Origin: Gephyromycinifex aptenodytis
GTDB taxonomy: Bacteria; Actinomycetota; Actinomycetes; Actinomycetales; Dermatophilaceae
Assembly (NCBI RefSeq): GCF_012277275.1
Contig: NZ_CP051155.1
Location: 2,976,001-3,040,000, forward strand
Length of the DNA stretch: 64,000 nucleotides
Direction of reading: 5' to 3'
A program made the position numbers and the translations under genes. Under the pieces are notes generated by a model. It made no database searches. It worked only from the letters and a program-made list of their open reading frames with translations, and had not been told where the DNA came from. Below are positions 37,801-47,153 of the stretch, in pieces. The first letter of the stretch is position 1; the number at the start of each line of letters is the position of its first letter.

Positions 37801-37806
37801 AGACTA
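37801..37806 (-). promoter_or_regulatory. -10 box for leaderless PucR gene
   Basis: TAGTCT on the minus strand, 7 bases before ATG 37793, within the 72-base divergent gap with the ferredoxin reductase gene. Confidence 0.5.
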
Positions 37807-37865
37807 CGGATCATTCACGTCAGACGGTGAGGCTTTTAGGGCCTGTGATGAGAAACGATGAAGCC

Positions 37866-38981
37866 ATGCCGATTCCTGCCCTGGAGCGCCCAGGCGTGCG
37901 GAGGCGTTCACGTGCCGTACGCGATGGATTGCTTTCGCTCGCAGGCATGCTCACCACCCCGTTACTTCCCACCGACTACCTCGACCTCATCGATCCGCTG
38001 CGTCTGGGCGCCGATCTGCGCGGTCGTCTTGTGCGCCGCCAGCCCGAAACGGCCGACTCGGCAACGCTGTTCATTCGCCCCGGTCGGGCCTGGCGCCCAC
38101 ACACCCCGGGCCAGTACATCCGAATCGGTGTCGAGATCAACGGCGTGCGGCACTGGCGCGCCTACTCCCTGACCTCGCCGCCGAACACCCCCGACGGGCT
38201 CATCGCCATCACCGTGAAGAAGATCCCCGACGGGGTCGTCAGCGCCTACCTGGTCGACGAAGTCCCCGAAGGCACACTGCTCATGCTCGACCAGGCAACA
38301 GGTGAGTTCGTGCAGCCGCAGCCGCTGCCGCCGCAGGTTCTCTTCATCACCGCAGGCAGCGGTATCACCCCCGTGATGGGGATGCTGCGCAGTCACCAGT
38401 TCGACGACGTCACCATCCTGCACAGCGCTCCCACCGCCGCCGACGTCGTCTTTGGTCCCGAGCTTCGGGCCTTGGCCGACGCCAGCCGCGCCCAAGGCGC
38501 CCGGCTGCGCCTCATCGAGCGGCACACCGACAGCCAAGGAATCCTCGACCTGGGTCAACTCGATGAGGTCGTGCCCGACTGGCGCGAACGCGAGACGTGG
38601 GCGTGTGGGCCCGCCGCCATGCTCGACGCCGCCGAAGAGACCTGGGACGCCGCCGGTGCCGGCCAGCGCCTGCACACCGAACGGTTCCGCCCGGCCGTGA
38701 CCTCCGTGGGGGAGGGCGGGGCGGTCACCTTCACCCGCAGCGAGGTCGTCATCGACGACGCAGACGGCGGCCGTCCACTGCTTGACACCGGCGAAGAAGC
38801 CGGTGTGATCATGCCCTCCGGTTGCCGAATGGGGATCTGCTTCGGCTGCGCGGCGCCGCTGCGTGAAGGCAGCGTGCGCGACCTGCGAACCGGCGAGACC
38901 ACTACCGCGGCGCCCGGCGACGGCGTCATCATCCAGACCTGCGTCAGCGCACCCGCCGGCGCGTGCCAGATCGACCTGTGA
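37866..38981 (+). CDS. Ferredoxin reductase (flavin, NAD(P)H, 2Fe-2S) electron donor of desaturase
   Basis: A 371-residue electron-transfer protein passing electrons from NAD(P)H by way of flavin to a plant-type 2Fe-2S centre. The FAD-binding RAYSLTSPP, the pyridine-nucleotide segment FITAGSGITPVMGML and the cluster ligands Cys320, Cys325, Cys328 (GCRMGICFGC) and Cys359 are all visible. The desaturase starts 13 bases after its stop, so it is its likely partner, as for Rv3230c and DesA3 in Mycobacterium. ATG 37866 has AACGAT 6 bases upstream; ATG 37848 is an alternative with a weak AGGG. Confidence 0.92.
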   Translation: MPIPALERPGVRRRSRAVRDGLLSLAGMLTTPLLPTDYLDLIDPLRLGADLRGRLVRRQPETADSATLFIRPGRAWRPHTPGQYIRIGVEINGVRHWRAYSLTSPPNTPDGLIAITVKKIPDGVVSAYLVDEVPEGTLLMLDQATGEFVQPQPLPPQVLFITAGSGITPVMGMLRSHQFDDVTILHSAPTAADVVFGPELRALADASRAQGARLRLIERHTDSQGILDLGQLDEVVPDWRERETWACGPAAMLDAAEETWDAAGAGQRLHTERFRPAVTSVGEGGAVTFTRSEVVIDDADGGRPLLDTGEEAGVIMPSGCRMGICFGCAAPLREGSVRDLRTGETTTAAPGDGVIIQTCVSAPAGACQIDL

Positions 38982-38994
38982 CAAGGAATATGCC

Positions 38995-40290
38995 ATGACG
39001 CCAACGCTCCTGGACCCAGGCCGCGGATCGGCCGCTGCGCCCACGCAAGCCCCCGACCGTCCCAAACGCGGCCACGCGGTCGCTCCCACCACCGAACGCC
39101 GCCACTGGGGCGAGAAGCCCTCTGGTCGGCCCGACCCGGCAGGTCACCTCAGCCCAGAGCAGATCGACGCCCTCGGGCGTGAACTCGACGCGCTGCGCCA
39201 AGAGGTCATGGACAGCCGCGGCAGCCACGACGCCGCCTACATCCGGCGGGTCATCGCCACCCAACGCGGTATCGAGGCGGTCTCCCGGCTGGTGCTGCTG
39301 TTCTCCAAACATCCCAGCGCCTGGGTGCTCGGCACCGCCGGGCTCTCGGTCGCCAAGATCTTGGAGAACATGGAGATCGGCCACAACGTCCTGCACGGCC
39401 AGTGGGATTGGATGCGTGACCCCAAGATCCACTCCACCACCTGGGAATGGGACCACGTCGGTCCCGCCTCGATGTGGAAGCGCTCGCACAACGAACTGCA
39501 TCACACCTTCACCAACGTCATCGGGATGGATGACGACCTCGGCTACGGCATCATGCGGGTCGACGTCGACCAGCCGTGGGAGCCACTGCACCTGCTGCAG
39601 CCGCTGACCCACACCCTGAACGCTCTGACCTTCCAGTTCGGGATCGCGTTCTACGACCTGGAACTGCGCCAGAACCTGGCCCGTTGGGGGGAACTCGACG
39701 AGCAGCAGAAAGAGAGTTTCCTGGCCGACGTGAAAGCGACCGCGGCCAAGATCGCCCGGCACGTGCTGCGCGACTATGTCCTGCACCCGGTGCTGTCGGG
39801 GCCTAGCGCCGTCACGACATTGCAGGCCAACCTGGTGGCCAACTGCCTGCGCAACGTGTGGACCAACGCCATCATCATCTGCGGTCACTTCCCGGACGGG
39901 GTGCAGACCTTCGAGATCGAGACGATCGAGGGCGAAAGCCGCGGCGAGTGGTACCTACGCCAGATGCTCGGTTCGGCCAACATCTCCGGCGGCCCGCTCG
40001 TGCACCTGATGTCGGGCAACCTCTCCCACCAGATCGAACACCACATGTTCCCGGACGTGCCCAGCAACCGGTACGCCCAGATCGCCCCGCGTGTTCGGGC
40101 TTTGATGCAGGAGAACGGGTTGCACTACGTCACCGGCCCACTGCCGGTGCAGCTGGCCTCCGTCACCCGCAAGGTGTTCTCGCTGTCCCTGCCCAACGGC
40201 GCCTGGGCCGACCTGCGCGAGCGCCCCTTGGCGACCCTGCGTCGTGGCGCTTCCTGGCTGACCTCTCGCGGCCCGGCCCGCCGCCGCTGA
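38995..40290 (+). CDS. Membrane fatty acid (acyl-CoA) desaturase
   Basis: A 431-residue di-iron desaturase that inserts a double bond into acyl chains. The three histidine boxes are intact: GHNVLHG at 129-135, HNELHH at 165-170, and HQIEHH at 345-350, the last with the HxxHH form typical of the family. Hydrophobic stretches flank the boxes as expected for membrane helices. The reductase encoded just before supplies electrons. ATG 38995 has AAGGAA about 7 bases upstream. A terminator separates it from the convergent CWB2 gene. Confidence 0.93.
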   Translation: MTPTLLDPGRGSAAAPTQAPDRPKRGHAVAPTTERRHWGEKPSGRPDPAGHLSPEQIDALGRELDALRQEVMDSRGSHDAAYIRRVIATQRGIEAVSRLVLLFSKHPSAWVLGTAGLSVAKILENMEIGHNVLHGQWDWMRDPKIHSTTWEWDHVGPASMWKRSHNELHHTFTNVIGMDDDLGYGIMRVDVDQPWEPLHLLQPLTHTLNALTFQFGIAFYDLELRQNLARWGELDEQQKESFLADVKATAAKIARHVLRDYVLHPVLSGPSAVTTLQANLVANCLRNVWTNAIIICGHFPDGVQTFEIETIEGESRGEWYLRQMLGSANISGGPLVHLMSGNLSHQIEHHMFPDVPSNRYAQIAPRVRALMQENGLHYVTGPLPVQLASVTRKVFSLSLPNGAWADLRERPLATLRRGASWLTSRGPARRR

Positions 40291-40317
40291 GCATCACGCG
40301 GACGCAAACACAACGAA

Positions 40318-40354
40318 GCGGCCGGTGCCATCCGAAACCGGAGGCGCCGGCCGC
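40318..40354. terminator. Bidirectional terminator between desaturase and CWB2 genes
   Basis: gcggccggtgcc pairs with ggcgccggccgc through 12 positions with one G-T wobble. It lies in the 89-base convergent gap and can serve both transcripts. Confidence 0.75.
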
Positions 40355-40379
40355 TCGCTGCTTATGCGGGCCTACGGAT

Positions 40380-42272
40380 TCACCAACCGCAGGTCTTGCT
40401 CAACGGGAAGTCCGCGATGACGTCGGCGCCGCCGAGGCGGACAACCTGCGTCAGCGACAGCTTGCCCAGCTCGGCCGCGACCTTGTCAGGGGCGCAGGTC
40501 GGGGCCAGCAAGGCCAACGGCGCCTTCGACTTGGTCGCGGCGGGGATGCCAGCCAGCGCGTCCGGGAAGTCCTGGCCGGTGGCCACGAAGACGGAGGTTG
40601 CGCCTGAACCGGTGACGTTCTTGATGACCTCCGCAGACGTCTCGTACCGGTTCTCGCCGGCGTATCGCATGACGCTGCCCAGGCTGTTGGCCTGGTTGGC
40701 GACGGTGCCGTTGAGCACCTTCGTGCCGCCGATGAGTTTGATGTTCTTCACGCCCAGAGTCTTCAGACGGTCGATTGTCGCGTCGGTCAGGTCACCCGGC
40801 AGCGACAGCATCAGCGGCGCGTTCTCCTTCGCCGCGCCCGAGCCGCCGGAAAGAGCGTCCGGGAAACCCCAGCCGTAAGCGACGTAAGCCGTCTCGACGC
40901 TGGCCCACTGACGCGACACCGCGATGGCGGTGCCGATGCGGTCACTACCGGCCAGACGCTGAACCGAACCTTGTCCGAGTCCCTTCAACTGGTTCTCGAC
41001 CTCAGCACTGACGACATCGGAGCCACCGACGATCTTGATGTTCGACGGCGACAGGCGACGGATCTCGTCCATCACCGAGTCGGCGAGCTTGTCGGGCTCA
41101 GTGAGCAGCAGCGGAGCGTCGTCCTTGGCAGCAGCCGGGCCGGCCGTCAGCGCATCGGCGTAGCGCCAGCCATTTGCGATGTAAACCGTGTCGGCGTCGG
41201 CAGTGAAGTACTTCTTGCTGATCTCAACCGAGGTGCCGATTCGGTCGCTGCCTGCGACGCGCACAGCCTCCGGGTCGGCCTTGGCGTCGGTGAACTCGAG
41301 CACGAACTCCTCGGCCAGACGGCCACCGGAAAACGCGCGGCCGGGGGCAGCGAGCGCCCGGACCTTGATGATCATGTCCTCGCCCGGGGTGGCCTTGACG
41401 GTCTTGCTCGTCTCGTTGGAAGCGAACGACACGTCGGTGTTGCCGACCTTCCAGTTGACCCCGTCAACCTTATGCAGGGTGATGGCGTCATTTTCTGTGC
41501 CGACAGCATCGACCTTGACCGGTGCGGCCGAGCTGGGAACGCTCACCGGCGCCAGAACCTCGGCGGCAGAAGTGACGCGCAGGGTGTGCGTCGGTTCCCC
41601 GCCAGGGATGACGTACCCCTCGGCAGCTACTGCCTTGAAGGTGACATCGGAGTCCTTGCCCGCCTCGGCGGTCACCATGACGTCGACTTTGTCGCCGGCT
41701 TTGGCGGTCGCCGGGTCGAAGAAGACCGTGTTGGTGTCGACAGTGGCGTCCTTAAACATGGCCGTGCCGTCGGTCGCCGACACGAACTTCCAGACCACAC
41801 CGGGGGTGTAGGTCAAGGTGATGGCGTCGTTAGCGGTGCCCGCGCGGTCGGTCGCGACCGGTTCGGCAACGGTTGCGGGGGTACTCACGGCCACAGCCAT
41901 GTTCACGGCCGTGCCGGTGGATCCGATCAGCTTCAGGTCATACTTGCCAGCCGTGTTCTCCTGGATGGTGCACGTCAGGGTGGTCTCGACGACGGCAGCA
42001 GCGGTGGCGCAGGTATTCGACTCCGAGTTGTCGGTCATGGCCGCGGAGTTGGGGTCAGTCAGGGCCAACCGGTAATCGGCGCCCTTGGTGAGTCCGCTGG
42101 CCTTGACGGTGAAGGACTGCCCGGCGGCAGGAGCCGTCGGCGAAACCTCCAGCGTTGCATCTGCGGCGTAGGCGGAGGTGGCTGGCACGGTGAGGCCGAC
42201 CAAGGTCAAAGCGGCCGCGGTAGCGAGCGTGCGGCGACCCAAACGTGCGGAAAGCTGCCCGGTGAAAGTCAT
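40380..42272 (-). CDS. Secreted protein with three C-terminal CWB2 repeats
   Basis: A 630-residue exported protein. A signal peptide ends after SAYA near 36. An N-terminal Ig-like domain (about 38-130) is followed by two related ~85-residue units, each containing GT(A/E)NDAITL and a V-x-W-K motif. Three CWB2 repeats (about 345-630) start GSDRIGTSVEIS, GSDRIGTAIAVS and GENRYETSAEVI, with YADAL, FPDAL and FPDAL motifs. There is no peptidase domain, unlike the two paralogues at 30-34 kb. ATG 42272 has GAAGGGA about 8 bases upstream. It has a clear promoter at 42449-42476 and a structured leader of roughly 170 bases. Confidence 0.88.
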   Translation of the reverse strand: MTFTGQLSARLGRRTLATAAALTLVGLTVPATSAYAADATLEVSPTAPAAGQSFTVKASGLTKGADYRLALTDPNSAAMTDNSESNTCATAAAVVETTLTCTIQENTAGKYDLKLIGSTGTAVNMAVAVSTPATVAEPVATDRAGTANDAITLTYTPGVVWKFVSATDGTAMFKDATVDTNTVFFDPATAKAGDKVDVMVTAEAGKDSDVTFKAVAAEGYVIPGGEPTHTLRVTSAAEVLAPVSVPSSAAPVKVDAVGTENDAITLHKVDGVNWKVGNTDVSFASNETSKTVKATPGEDMIIKVRALAAPGRAFSGGRLAEEFVLEFTDAKADPEAVRVAGSDRIGTSVEISKKYFTADADTVYIANGWRYADALTAGPAAAKDDAPLLLTEPDKLADSVMDEIRRLSPSNIKIVGGSDVVSAEVENQLKGLGQGSVQRLAGSDRIGTAIAVSRQWASVETAYVAYGWGFPDALSGGSGAAKENAPLMLSLPGDLTDATIDRLKTLGVKNIKLIGGTKVLNGTVANQANSLGSVMRYAGENRYETSAEVIKNVTGSGATSVFVATGQDFPDALAGIPAATKSKAPLALLAPTCAPDKVAAELGKLSLTQVVRLGGADVIADFPLSKTCGW

Positions 42273-42379
42273 ATGTGTGTTCCCTTCGCGCCCTCACAGC
42301 AGTGAGCGGCGGAATCGTTGTGAACCGAGACGGCTCCAGGAGGAGCCGCTACGAGGCGGCCTTACGCTTTGATGTCCCC

Positions 42380-42423
42380 GAAGAAGAAGATTACTTACCT
42401 CTAATGAGGAAATATTCTTCTTC
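42380..42423 (-). other. A/T-rich stem-loop in the CWB2 leader
   Basis: gaagaagaa (42380-42388) pairs with ttcttcttc (42415-42423), with an inner cctc/gagg hairpin. It is the most A/T-rich spot in the area and lies in the transcribed leader of the CWB2 gene if the promoter at 42449 is right. A second hairpin cggctc/gagccg is at 42331-42348. Confidence 0.55.
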
Positions 42424-42448
42424 ATCACCAGGCGGCCTCTGACTTACA

Positions 42449-42476
42449 ACTCTACCGGAGTGCCGCCTTACGTCAA
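42449..42476 (-). promoter_or_regulatory. Sigma-70-type promoter of the CWB2 gene
   Basis: On the minus strand TTGACG (42471-42476) and TAGAGT (42449-42454) are separated by 16 bases, close to consensus. It lies about 180 bases before the CWB2 start and just downstream of the O-antigen-ligase-like gene end. Confidence 0.65.
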
Positions 42477-42489
42477 CGCGATCATTCGT

Positions 42490-44121
42490 TCAAGACGGTC
42501 GACCCATTGGTAGTTCGGCCGCCGTACTCGATGAGGGAATCTTGAAAGAATCTTGACCTAATTTGGGGTTACTCTTTAAATGTGGCGACCGGCGGGAATC
42601 CAGCCACCAACTGGTCGACGTCGCCGAGGCGAGAAGTAGCCACCACGGAAACCACATGAGCGGCGAGCTCACGACAACTCCGGCCAACGCGAAGCCTGCG
42701 AGATAGAGCGCCAACAAGCACCTGCCACCCCTTTCATCCAGATGCCGCGGACGGCCCGTCACGAATGCCGCCCCGGGTTCGCTGTGCTGGGGGTCGCGCC
42801 GGGTCACGCCCTGCGCAGGCCGGATCGCCCGCCAGGCCAGAACCACGAGTAGGACCGCCAGCGGGGCAGCCATGGCCAGGCCGCGCTCCGCCAAGAGTTC
42901 GACGAAACCGTTGTGGGCGGGCAAGACGCGCGGGACGTCCGGGTGATCGACGGCGGCCAATGCCCATTCGTATCGCGCCGCGCCGATACCCGTCCACGGG
43001 CTAGTGCGCCAAAAGTCGATGCCGTGGCGGATGAGCGCTAGCCGAGCCGAGTCGGAACGGACAGTGTCTGCATCGCCCGGCAGCAGCAGCGAAAGCACCG
43101 GGTTACGGGCCGCCAACGAAGGGATCGCAAACGCGCAAAGCAGTGCCAGAGCGGCACCGGCACCGACAATCCGCAGTGCGAACGGGTGGCGGCGACGCCA
43201 GTGTGCTCCTCGGGCCAGGAGCCCGGCCCGACCCGCAGCCAACAGGCCGGCGCCCAACGCAGCGACCAGAGCCCCAGCAACACCTGCGCGGCTTTGCGTC
43301 TGCCACAACAGGATTGAAGCGACAAGTGTCGCCAACAGCAGGCAGATTCGCCACCATCGAGAAGTGCGCTCGGTGAGCCACAGCAGCGCAATGCCGATGG
43401 TGACGACCAAAATCACCGCGTAATTGTTGGGGTTGACGAAGTAGGACGAAGGGGAGTGCGGCGGGCCGGTCCACGGGGAGGTCGCAGGGCGCAATGGGTG
43501 CTCGCCAGAGAGCATCTCCCAGATGCCCATCGGAGCGCTCAGGGCGAAAACCGCCAACCACAGGGCCCGCAAGGCCACCGCGGACTGGAGGCGTCCGCGC
43601 GACATCAAGGTGATGCCGACCGTGATCAACGCCGCTGCGGTGAAGCCACGAGTGTCATTGATGACGATCTTCCAGGTGGGATTCCACAGCGTCGCCTCTG
43701 CAGCGGTCGCGGCGAAACACGCCCACAGGCCGACCAGCGCCACGACTGCGGCGTTGCGATAGGGGCGGGCGCCAGGTACGCACAGCAGCCCGGCGAAGGC
43801 GGCGCCACCATAAATGAGCCACGGGGCGGTGGGGCCGAGCAGTTGATAGACGGCGACGAACAGGGCGGTCACCAAGAACGTGAAGGCTATCGCGGACAGA
43901 CGTAACAGCGAGCCGAGGCGACAGTCCAGGGCTGCAGAGATGCGGTTGCGCGCAGGCGGCGCAGCAGCCGATCCCCGCGAAGTCTTCTGATCTGCGCTAG
44001 TGACGACGTCGATGACATCCAGCTGCGCTGCGTTCGCGGCGATGGTCGCATTCGCAACGCGTCGGTCATGGCGGCTACGAAATGTTGATCTCATTCGCTG
44101 GCCCAAAGATGCAGGCACAGA
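42490..44121 (-). CDS. O-antigen ligase-like membrane protein
   Basis: A 543-residue protein with ten or more membrane helices and the Wzy_C/O-antigen ligase pattern: VNPNNYAVILV in a helix, QTQSRAG, a long outer loop with TGIGAARYEWAL and HNGFVELLAERG. Such proteins join polymer chains to a lipid or protein acceptor, or polymerise repeat units. A ~90-residue charged N-terminus precedes the first helix. The second copy in this window (58283) shares the same motifs. GTG 44121 has GAAGGGGG about 4-5 bases upstream; TTG 44184 or ATG 44094 are alternatives. Confidence 0.85.
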   Translation of the reverse strand, partial: SVPASLGQRMRSTFRSRHDRRVANATIAANAAQLDVIDVVTSADQKTSRGSAAAPPARNRISAALDCRLGSLLRLSAIAFTFLVTALFVAVYQLLGPTAPWLIYGGAAFAGLLCVPGARPYRNAAVVALVGLWACFAATAAEATLWNPTWKIVINDTRGFTAAALITVGITLMSRGRLQSAVALRALWLAVFALSAPMGIWEMLSGEHPLRPATSPWTGPPHSPSSYFVNPNNYAVILVVTIGIALLWLTERTSRWWRICLLLATLVASILLWQTQSRAGVAGALVAALGAGLLAAGRAGLLARGAHWRRRHPFALRIVGAGAALALLCAFAIPSLAARNPVLSLLLPGDADTVRSDSARLALIRHGIDFWRTSPWTGIGAARYEWALAAVDHPDVPRVLPAHNGFVELLAERGLAMAAPLAVLLVVLAWRAIRPAQGVTRRDPQHSEPGAAFVTGRPRHLDERGGRCLLALYLAGFALAGVVVSSPLMWFPWWLLLASATSTSWWLDSRRSPHLKSNPKLGQDSFKIPSSSTAAELPMGRPS

Positions 44122-44397
44122 ACCCCCTTCAGTGAGTCCGAGTGTTCCCCCATTCGGACATCGTGTTTTTGCAGTGTGAATCAATGCAGTGCTGGTCAGC
44201 CGTCCAGCGCCGCATCGTGGGAAAATCAGGCGAGATGGGTGCTGGTGTGCCGCTTCTCATTACCAAAAGAGGCAGGGGTGAGGGTGGTCGCTGTCGATGG
44301 CAGGAAATAGGACATGCGACTTGGACAATTGTCTGCATTGACCTCTCGGAATATGCCAATACGATTGGGCCTGAACCTAATTCCTCAGGAGGAATGA

Positions 44398-44925
44398 ATG
44401 AAGATCGCACGCATCGCCGCCCTGGCCGTCCCCGCCGTCATCGCACTGGCCGGGTGTAGCGGCAACGCCGATCTACCAGCAGATGACGCTGCAAGTTCGG
44501 CGGGTGTAGAGGCCTCCCAGGCAGCACAGGAGACCGCCCCCGCCGACAGCGACACAACCCCCGCCGCAGACACCACGACTCCCGCCGCAGACGGCACGGG
44601 CGCCGCGGGGGCGGCAGGTAAAGACTCCTCGGCGTCGCCGACCGCAATCCCTGGAGCAGACACCGCCCAGGTGAAGGTGACCAAGTGCGAGGCCGGAAAG
44701 AACGGCGTCGACATCGAGGTCGACGTCAAGAACACCAGCGACAAGCCCCGCAACTACGTCATCGCGGTTGGCGTGAAGGACTCCGCCGGTAAGACGGCTG
44801 GCGGCGGCGCCGTCATGGTCCAGGCCGACGCGGGCAAAAGCGCCAAGGGCACCGGCGAAGCCCCCGCCAAGGTCAAGGGCAAGGTGACCTGCGAGGTCAA
44901 CAACATCGGTAGCGTCGAAGGCTGA
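44398..44925 (+). CDS. Small secreted lipoprotein
   Basis: A 175-residue lipoprotein. The signal peptide ends in the lipobox LAGC, so Cys20 becomes lipid-anchored on the outer face of the membrane. A Ala/Asp/Thr-rich spacer (about 22-85) is followed by a compact domain (about 90-175) with VDVKNTSDKPRNYVIAVGV, a pattern seen in FxLYD-type and other small Ig-like lipoprotein domains; two cysteines (VTKC, VTCEV) probably form a disulfide. ATG 44398 has AGGAGG about 6 bases upstream. Role unknown. Confidence 0.85.
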   Translation: MKIARIAALAVPAVIALAGCSGNADLPADDAASSAGVEASQAAQETAPADSDTTPAADTTTPAADGTGAAGAAGKDSSASPTAIPGADTAQVKVTKCEAGKNGVDIEVDVKNTSDKPRNYVIAVGVKDSAGKTAGGGAVMVQADAGKSAKGTGEAPAKVKGKVTCEVNNIGSVEG

Positions 44926-44937
44926 CAGCGTTCACCA

Positions 44938-44974
44938 CTGCGCGCCGTCCGGTCACTGACCCGGCGGCGCGCAG
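44938..44974. terminator. Convergent terminator
   Basis: ctgcgcgccg pairs with cggcgcgcag around a 17-base G/C-rich loop that can pair further. It fills the 52-base gap between the lipoprotein and heparinase-like genes, and can serve both. Confidence 0.7.
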
Positions 44975-44977
44975 TCG

Positions 44978-46966
44978 TTATTTGACCCGGGTGAACACGC
45001 CGCTGGCCGAGAGCGAAACGACGACGCTCTGTTTGCCGACCGTGACGGTGTACACCGAGGAGCCCTTGGGGCCGGGTTTCATCGAGCCGCGAACGGTGTC
45101 CCGGTGGCCGCCGGCGACCACGGCGGTGACGATGTTGGCCGAACGGCCACTGCGCTGCACCGAGACCACCGGGGCGGCGGTCTTGGTGAAGATGGTCGGC
45201 CACACCCAGCCCTGGATCGGGCGTTTCGAACCGCTGAGCGTGCGGGTGGTGGCGGCGGGAACGCGGGTGGTCCCCGGCGCCGGAAGCTGCACGAGCGTGG
45301 TGCGCAGCGGACCGTTGACCGCCGAAGCGGCCCGGCCTGAGGCGGGTACCGACACTCGGGTGCCGGCCGGCAGATGCCACAGCTGCTCGAAGCGGCGGGT
45401 GGAACGCGAACTCGCCTGGTCCAGGACGAGAACCAGGTCGGGGTCCCTGGCGATCAGGACCGAACGAGACCGGCTCACCCCCGAGGCCGGGGCATCGGTG
45501 AACCGGTAGGAGTCGGCGTTGCGGTAGCCGGTGCGGGCGTGCGCCAACCGGGTAGCGAAGCGCTCACCCATCCCGGAGACCACGAGCTGGTTGTGCGCGG
45601 CGGGGCCCTTGAAGTAGGCCTCCCACGCATCGCGGGTGTACTCCCCGTAACCGACGTCGGCGAGCACCTCCTTGCCGCGGGCCTCCCAGGTGATCGAGGT
45701 GTGGTCGTTGTGTCCGTGCAAAGCCCGGGCCGGACCGAACCGCAAACTGTAGAACGACTCATGCGCGAAGGGTTTGCGGGCCGTGCCCCAACCCGAACGG
45801 CCGAAAACATAGCCCTGCATATAGACCCGACTGAGTTGCGCGGGGCGGGCGCCGGACTTGCCGCCGGTCGCCGCCCACGTCTGCTCCGGCCCGGCGAACG
45901 GGCCGTAAACGCGACTCTCGGTGTTGCCGAGCTGGGCCAAGGTGCGCCGCGGGGTCATGGCGTGCGCGATGAAAGTGCCCAACGCTGCCCGCCGCTTGGC
46001 GATGGTACGGCGCAGCGAACTAGTGGGCGCGCACGCCGTCAACGCCGTTTCGGCCCGACCCCACAAGCCGTAGTTGAAGACGGCATAGCCGGTGGACTGC
46101 TCATTCGTGGCGCCCTGGGAGTCGATCGCATGGCCGAGCCCATCGGCGAGCCGCTTCATCGCCAGCGACTGATAGTCGGGGCGGCGCAGGTTGCACCCCA
46201 CCCCGAGCATGACGATGGATTCGTCGGTGCCGTGATTACCCCACCCGGAGTAGTGGCGTCGCAGGAACTCGGCGTGCTGCACCAGCGAGATGTCCAGCCA
46301 GGCGTAGGAGGCCGGCAGCGCGCCGTCGTTGCGCTCCAGGACGACCTCGCGTAGGCAGTTGAGAACATTCGTGCGGTGCATCGTGGCCTCCCACGCGCCC
46401 GCATTGCCCTGCCAGGAGTAGGGGTTGTCCCGCACCCAGTCCTTGGCCACAGCCGTGGCGTGGTTCAGTGCTGCGTCGTCGCCCTTACGGCCGGCTTCGA
46501 TGGCGTTGCCCAGCCAGCGCAGCGAATGCAGCCACATGTACCAACTCACCTGTCGGTAGGGGTTGGCGCGCCAGTTGATGTTGCCCGAACCGTCGCCCAC
46601 CTTGGCCGCCGGGTAGGTGCCCCACGCGAAGTTGTCCTGCATCACCTGCGCCAGCGGGTTCGAGGACGGGATCGAGGAGTACCCGGTGCAGCGGTAGCGG
46701 GGCGCTGCGGCCGCCGCCGAAGCGTTCAGGTGACGCCGGGTGCCAGTAGGCGCCGGGGTGGTCTCGTCGGCGCCGAGGGGGTCCTGCACATTGCCGGGCC
46801 CGAGCAGGTCCGCTTGCTGCTGCGGTGACAACGGCGGCAGCGAATCGGCTCGCGGTGGCCTGGGAGCATCCGGGGTGACGCCCTGGGCAGCCGCCAGGGG
46901 CGGTGGTGCCATCGTCGTGCACAACAGGAGTGCAGCCGAACTGGCCAGGAGCCGCAGTGCCGTCAT
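44978..46966 (-). CDS. Heparinase II/III-like secreted polysaccharide-degrading protein
   Basis: A 662-residue exported protein: signal peptide (cleavage near AAA-QG, ~28), an alpha/alpha-barrel region (about 100-400; SWYMWLHSLRWLGNAIEAG, GWGNHGTDESIVMLGVG, NEQSTGYAVFNYGLW) and a beta-sandwich region with the heparinase-type segment LHGHNDHTSITWEARGKEVL, including His and Asp/Glu residues of a lyase site. Family members cleave uronate-containing polysaccharides. The uronate could be supplied by the dehydrogenase at 15-16.6 kb (inference). ATG 46966 has a weak GGGATAGG upstream. The enzyme's substrate could be the cell's own wall polymer or an external glycan. Confidence 0.82.
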   Translation of the reverse strand: MTALRLLASSAALLLCTTMAPPPLAAAQGVTPDAPRPPRADSLPPLSPQQQADLLGPGNVQDPLGADETTPAPTGTRRHLNASAAAAAPRYRCTGYSSIPSSNPLAQVMQDNFAWGTYPAAKVGDGSGNINWRANPYRQVSWYMWLHSLRWLGNAIEAGRKGDDAALNHATAVAKDWVRDNPYSWQGNAGAWEATMHRTNVLNCLREVVLERNDGALPASYAWLDISLVQHAEFLRRHYSGWGNHGTDESIVMLGVGCNLRRPDYQSLAMKRLADGLGHAIDSQGATNEQSTGYAVFNYGLWGRAETALTACAPTSSLRRTIAKRRAALGTFIAHAMTPRRTLAQLGNTESRVYGPFAGPEQTWAATGGKSGARPAQLSRVYMQGYVFGRSGWGTARKPFAHESFYSLRFGPARALHGHNDHTSITWEARGKEVLADVGYGEYTRDAWEAYFKGPAAHNQLVVSGMGERFATRLAHARTGYRNADSYRFTDAPASGVSRSRSVLIARDPDLVLVLDQASSRSTRRFEQLWHLPAGTRVSVPASGRAASAVNGPLRTTLVQLPAPGTTRVPAATTRTLSGSKRPIQGWVWPTIFTKTAAPVVSVQRSGRSANIVTAVVAGGHRDTVRGSMKPGPKGSSVYTVTVGKQSVVVSLSASGVFTRVK

Positions 46967-47141
46967 ACCTATCCCATCGGCAGCCGGATTGCGTTCTTGC
47001 ACAAGCAAAGGCGCCCGGGTTTCGGCGGCGGGCGGGAGTCGGGATAACACATCGGCAGGGCGGGGACCCCCCCCAGAGCCCAGGCCCGGGTCGTTGCCAA
47101 TGCGGTACTAGCCTCGCGATGCCGCCCCGGGCGTGCCTGGC

Positions 47142-47147
47142 TACCCT
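47142..47147 (+). promoter_or_regulatory. -10 box for leaderless acyl-CoA dehydrogenase
   Basis: TACCCT lies 6 bases before ATG 47154. The purine-rich caggga between them is also weakly Shine-Dalgarno-like, so a leadered start cannot be excluded. Confidence 0.45.
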
Positions 47148-47153
47148 CAGGGA

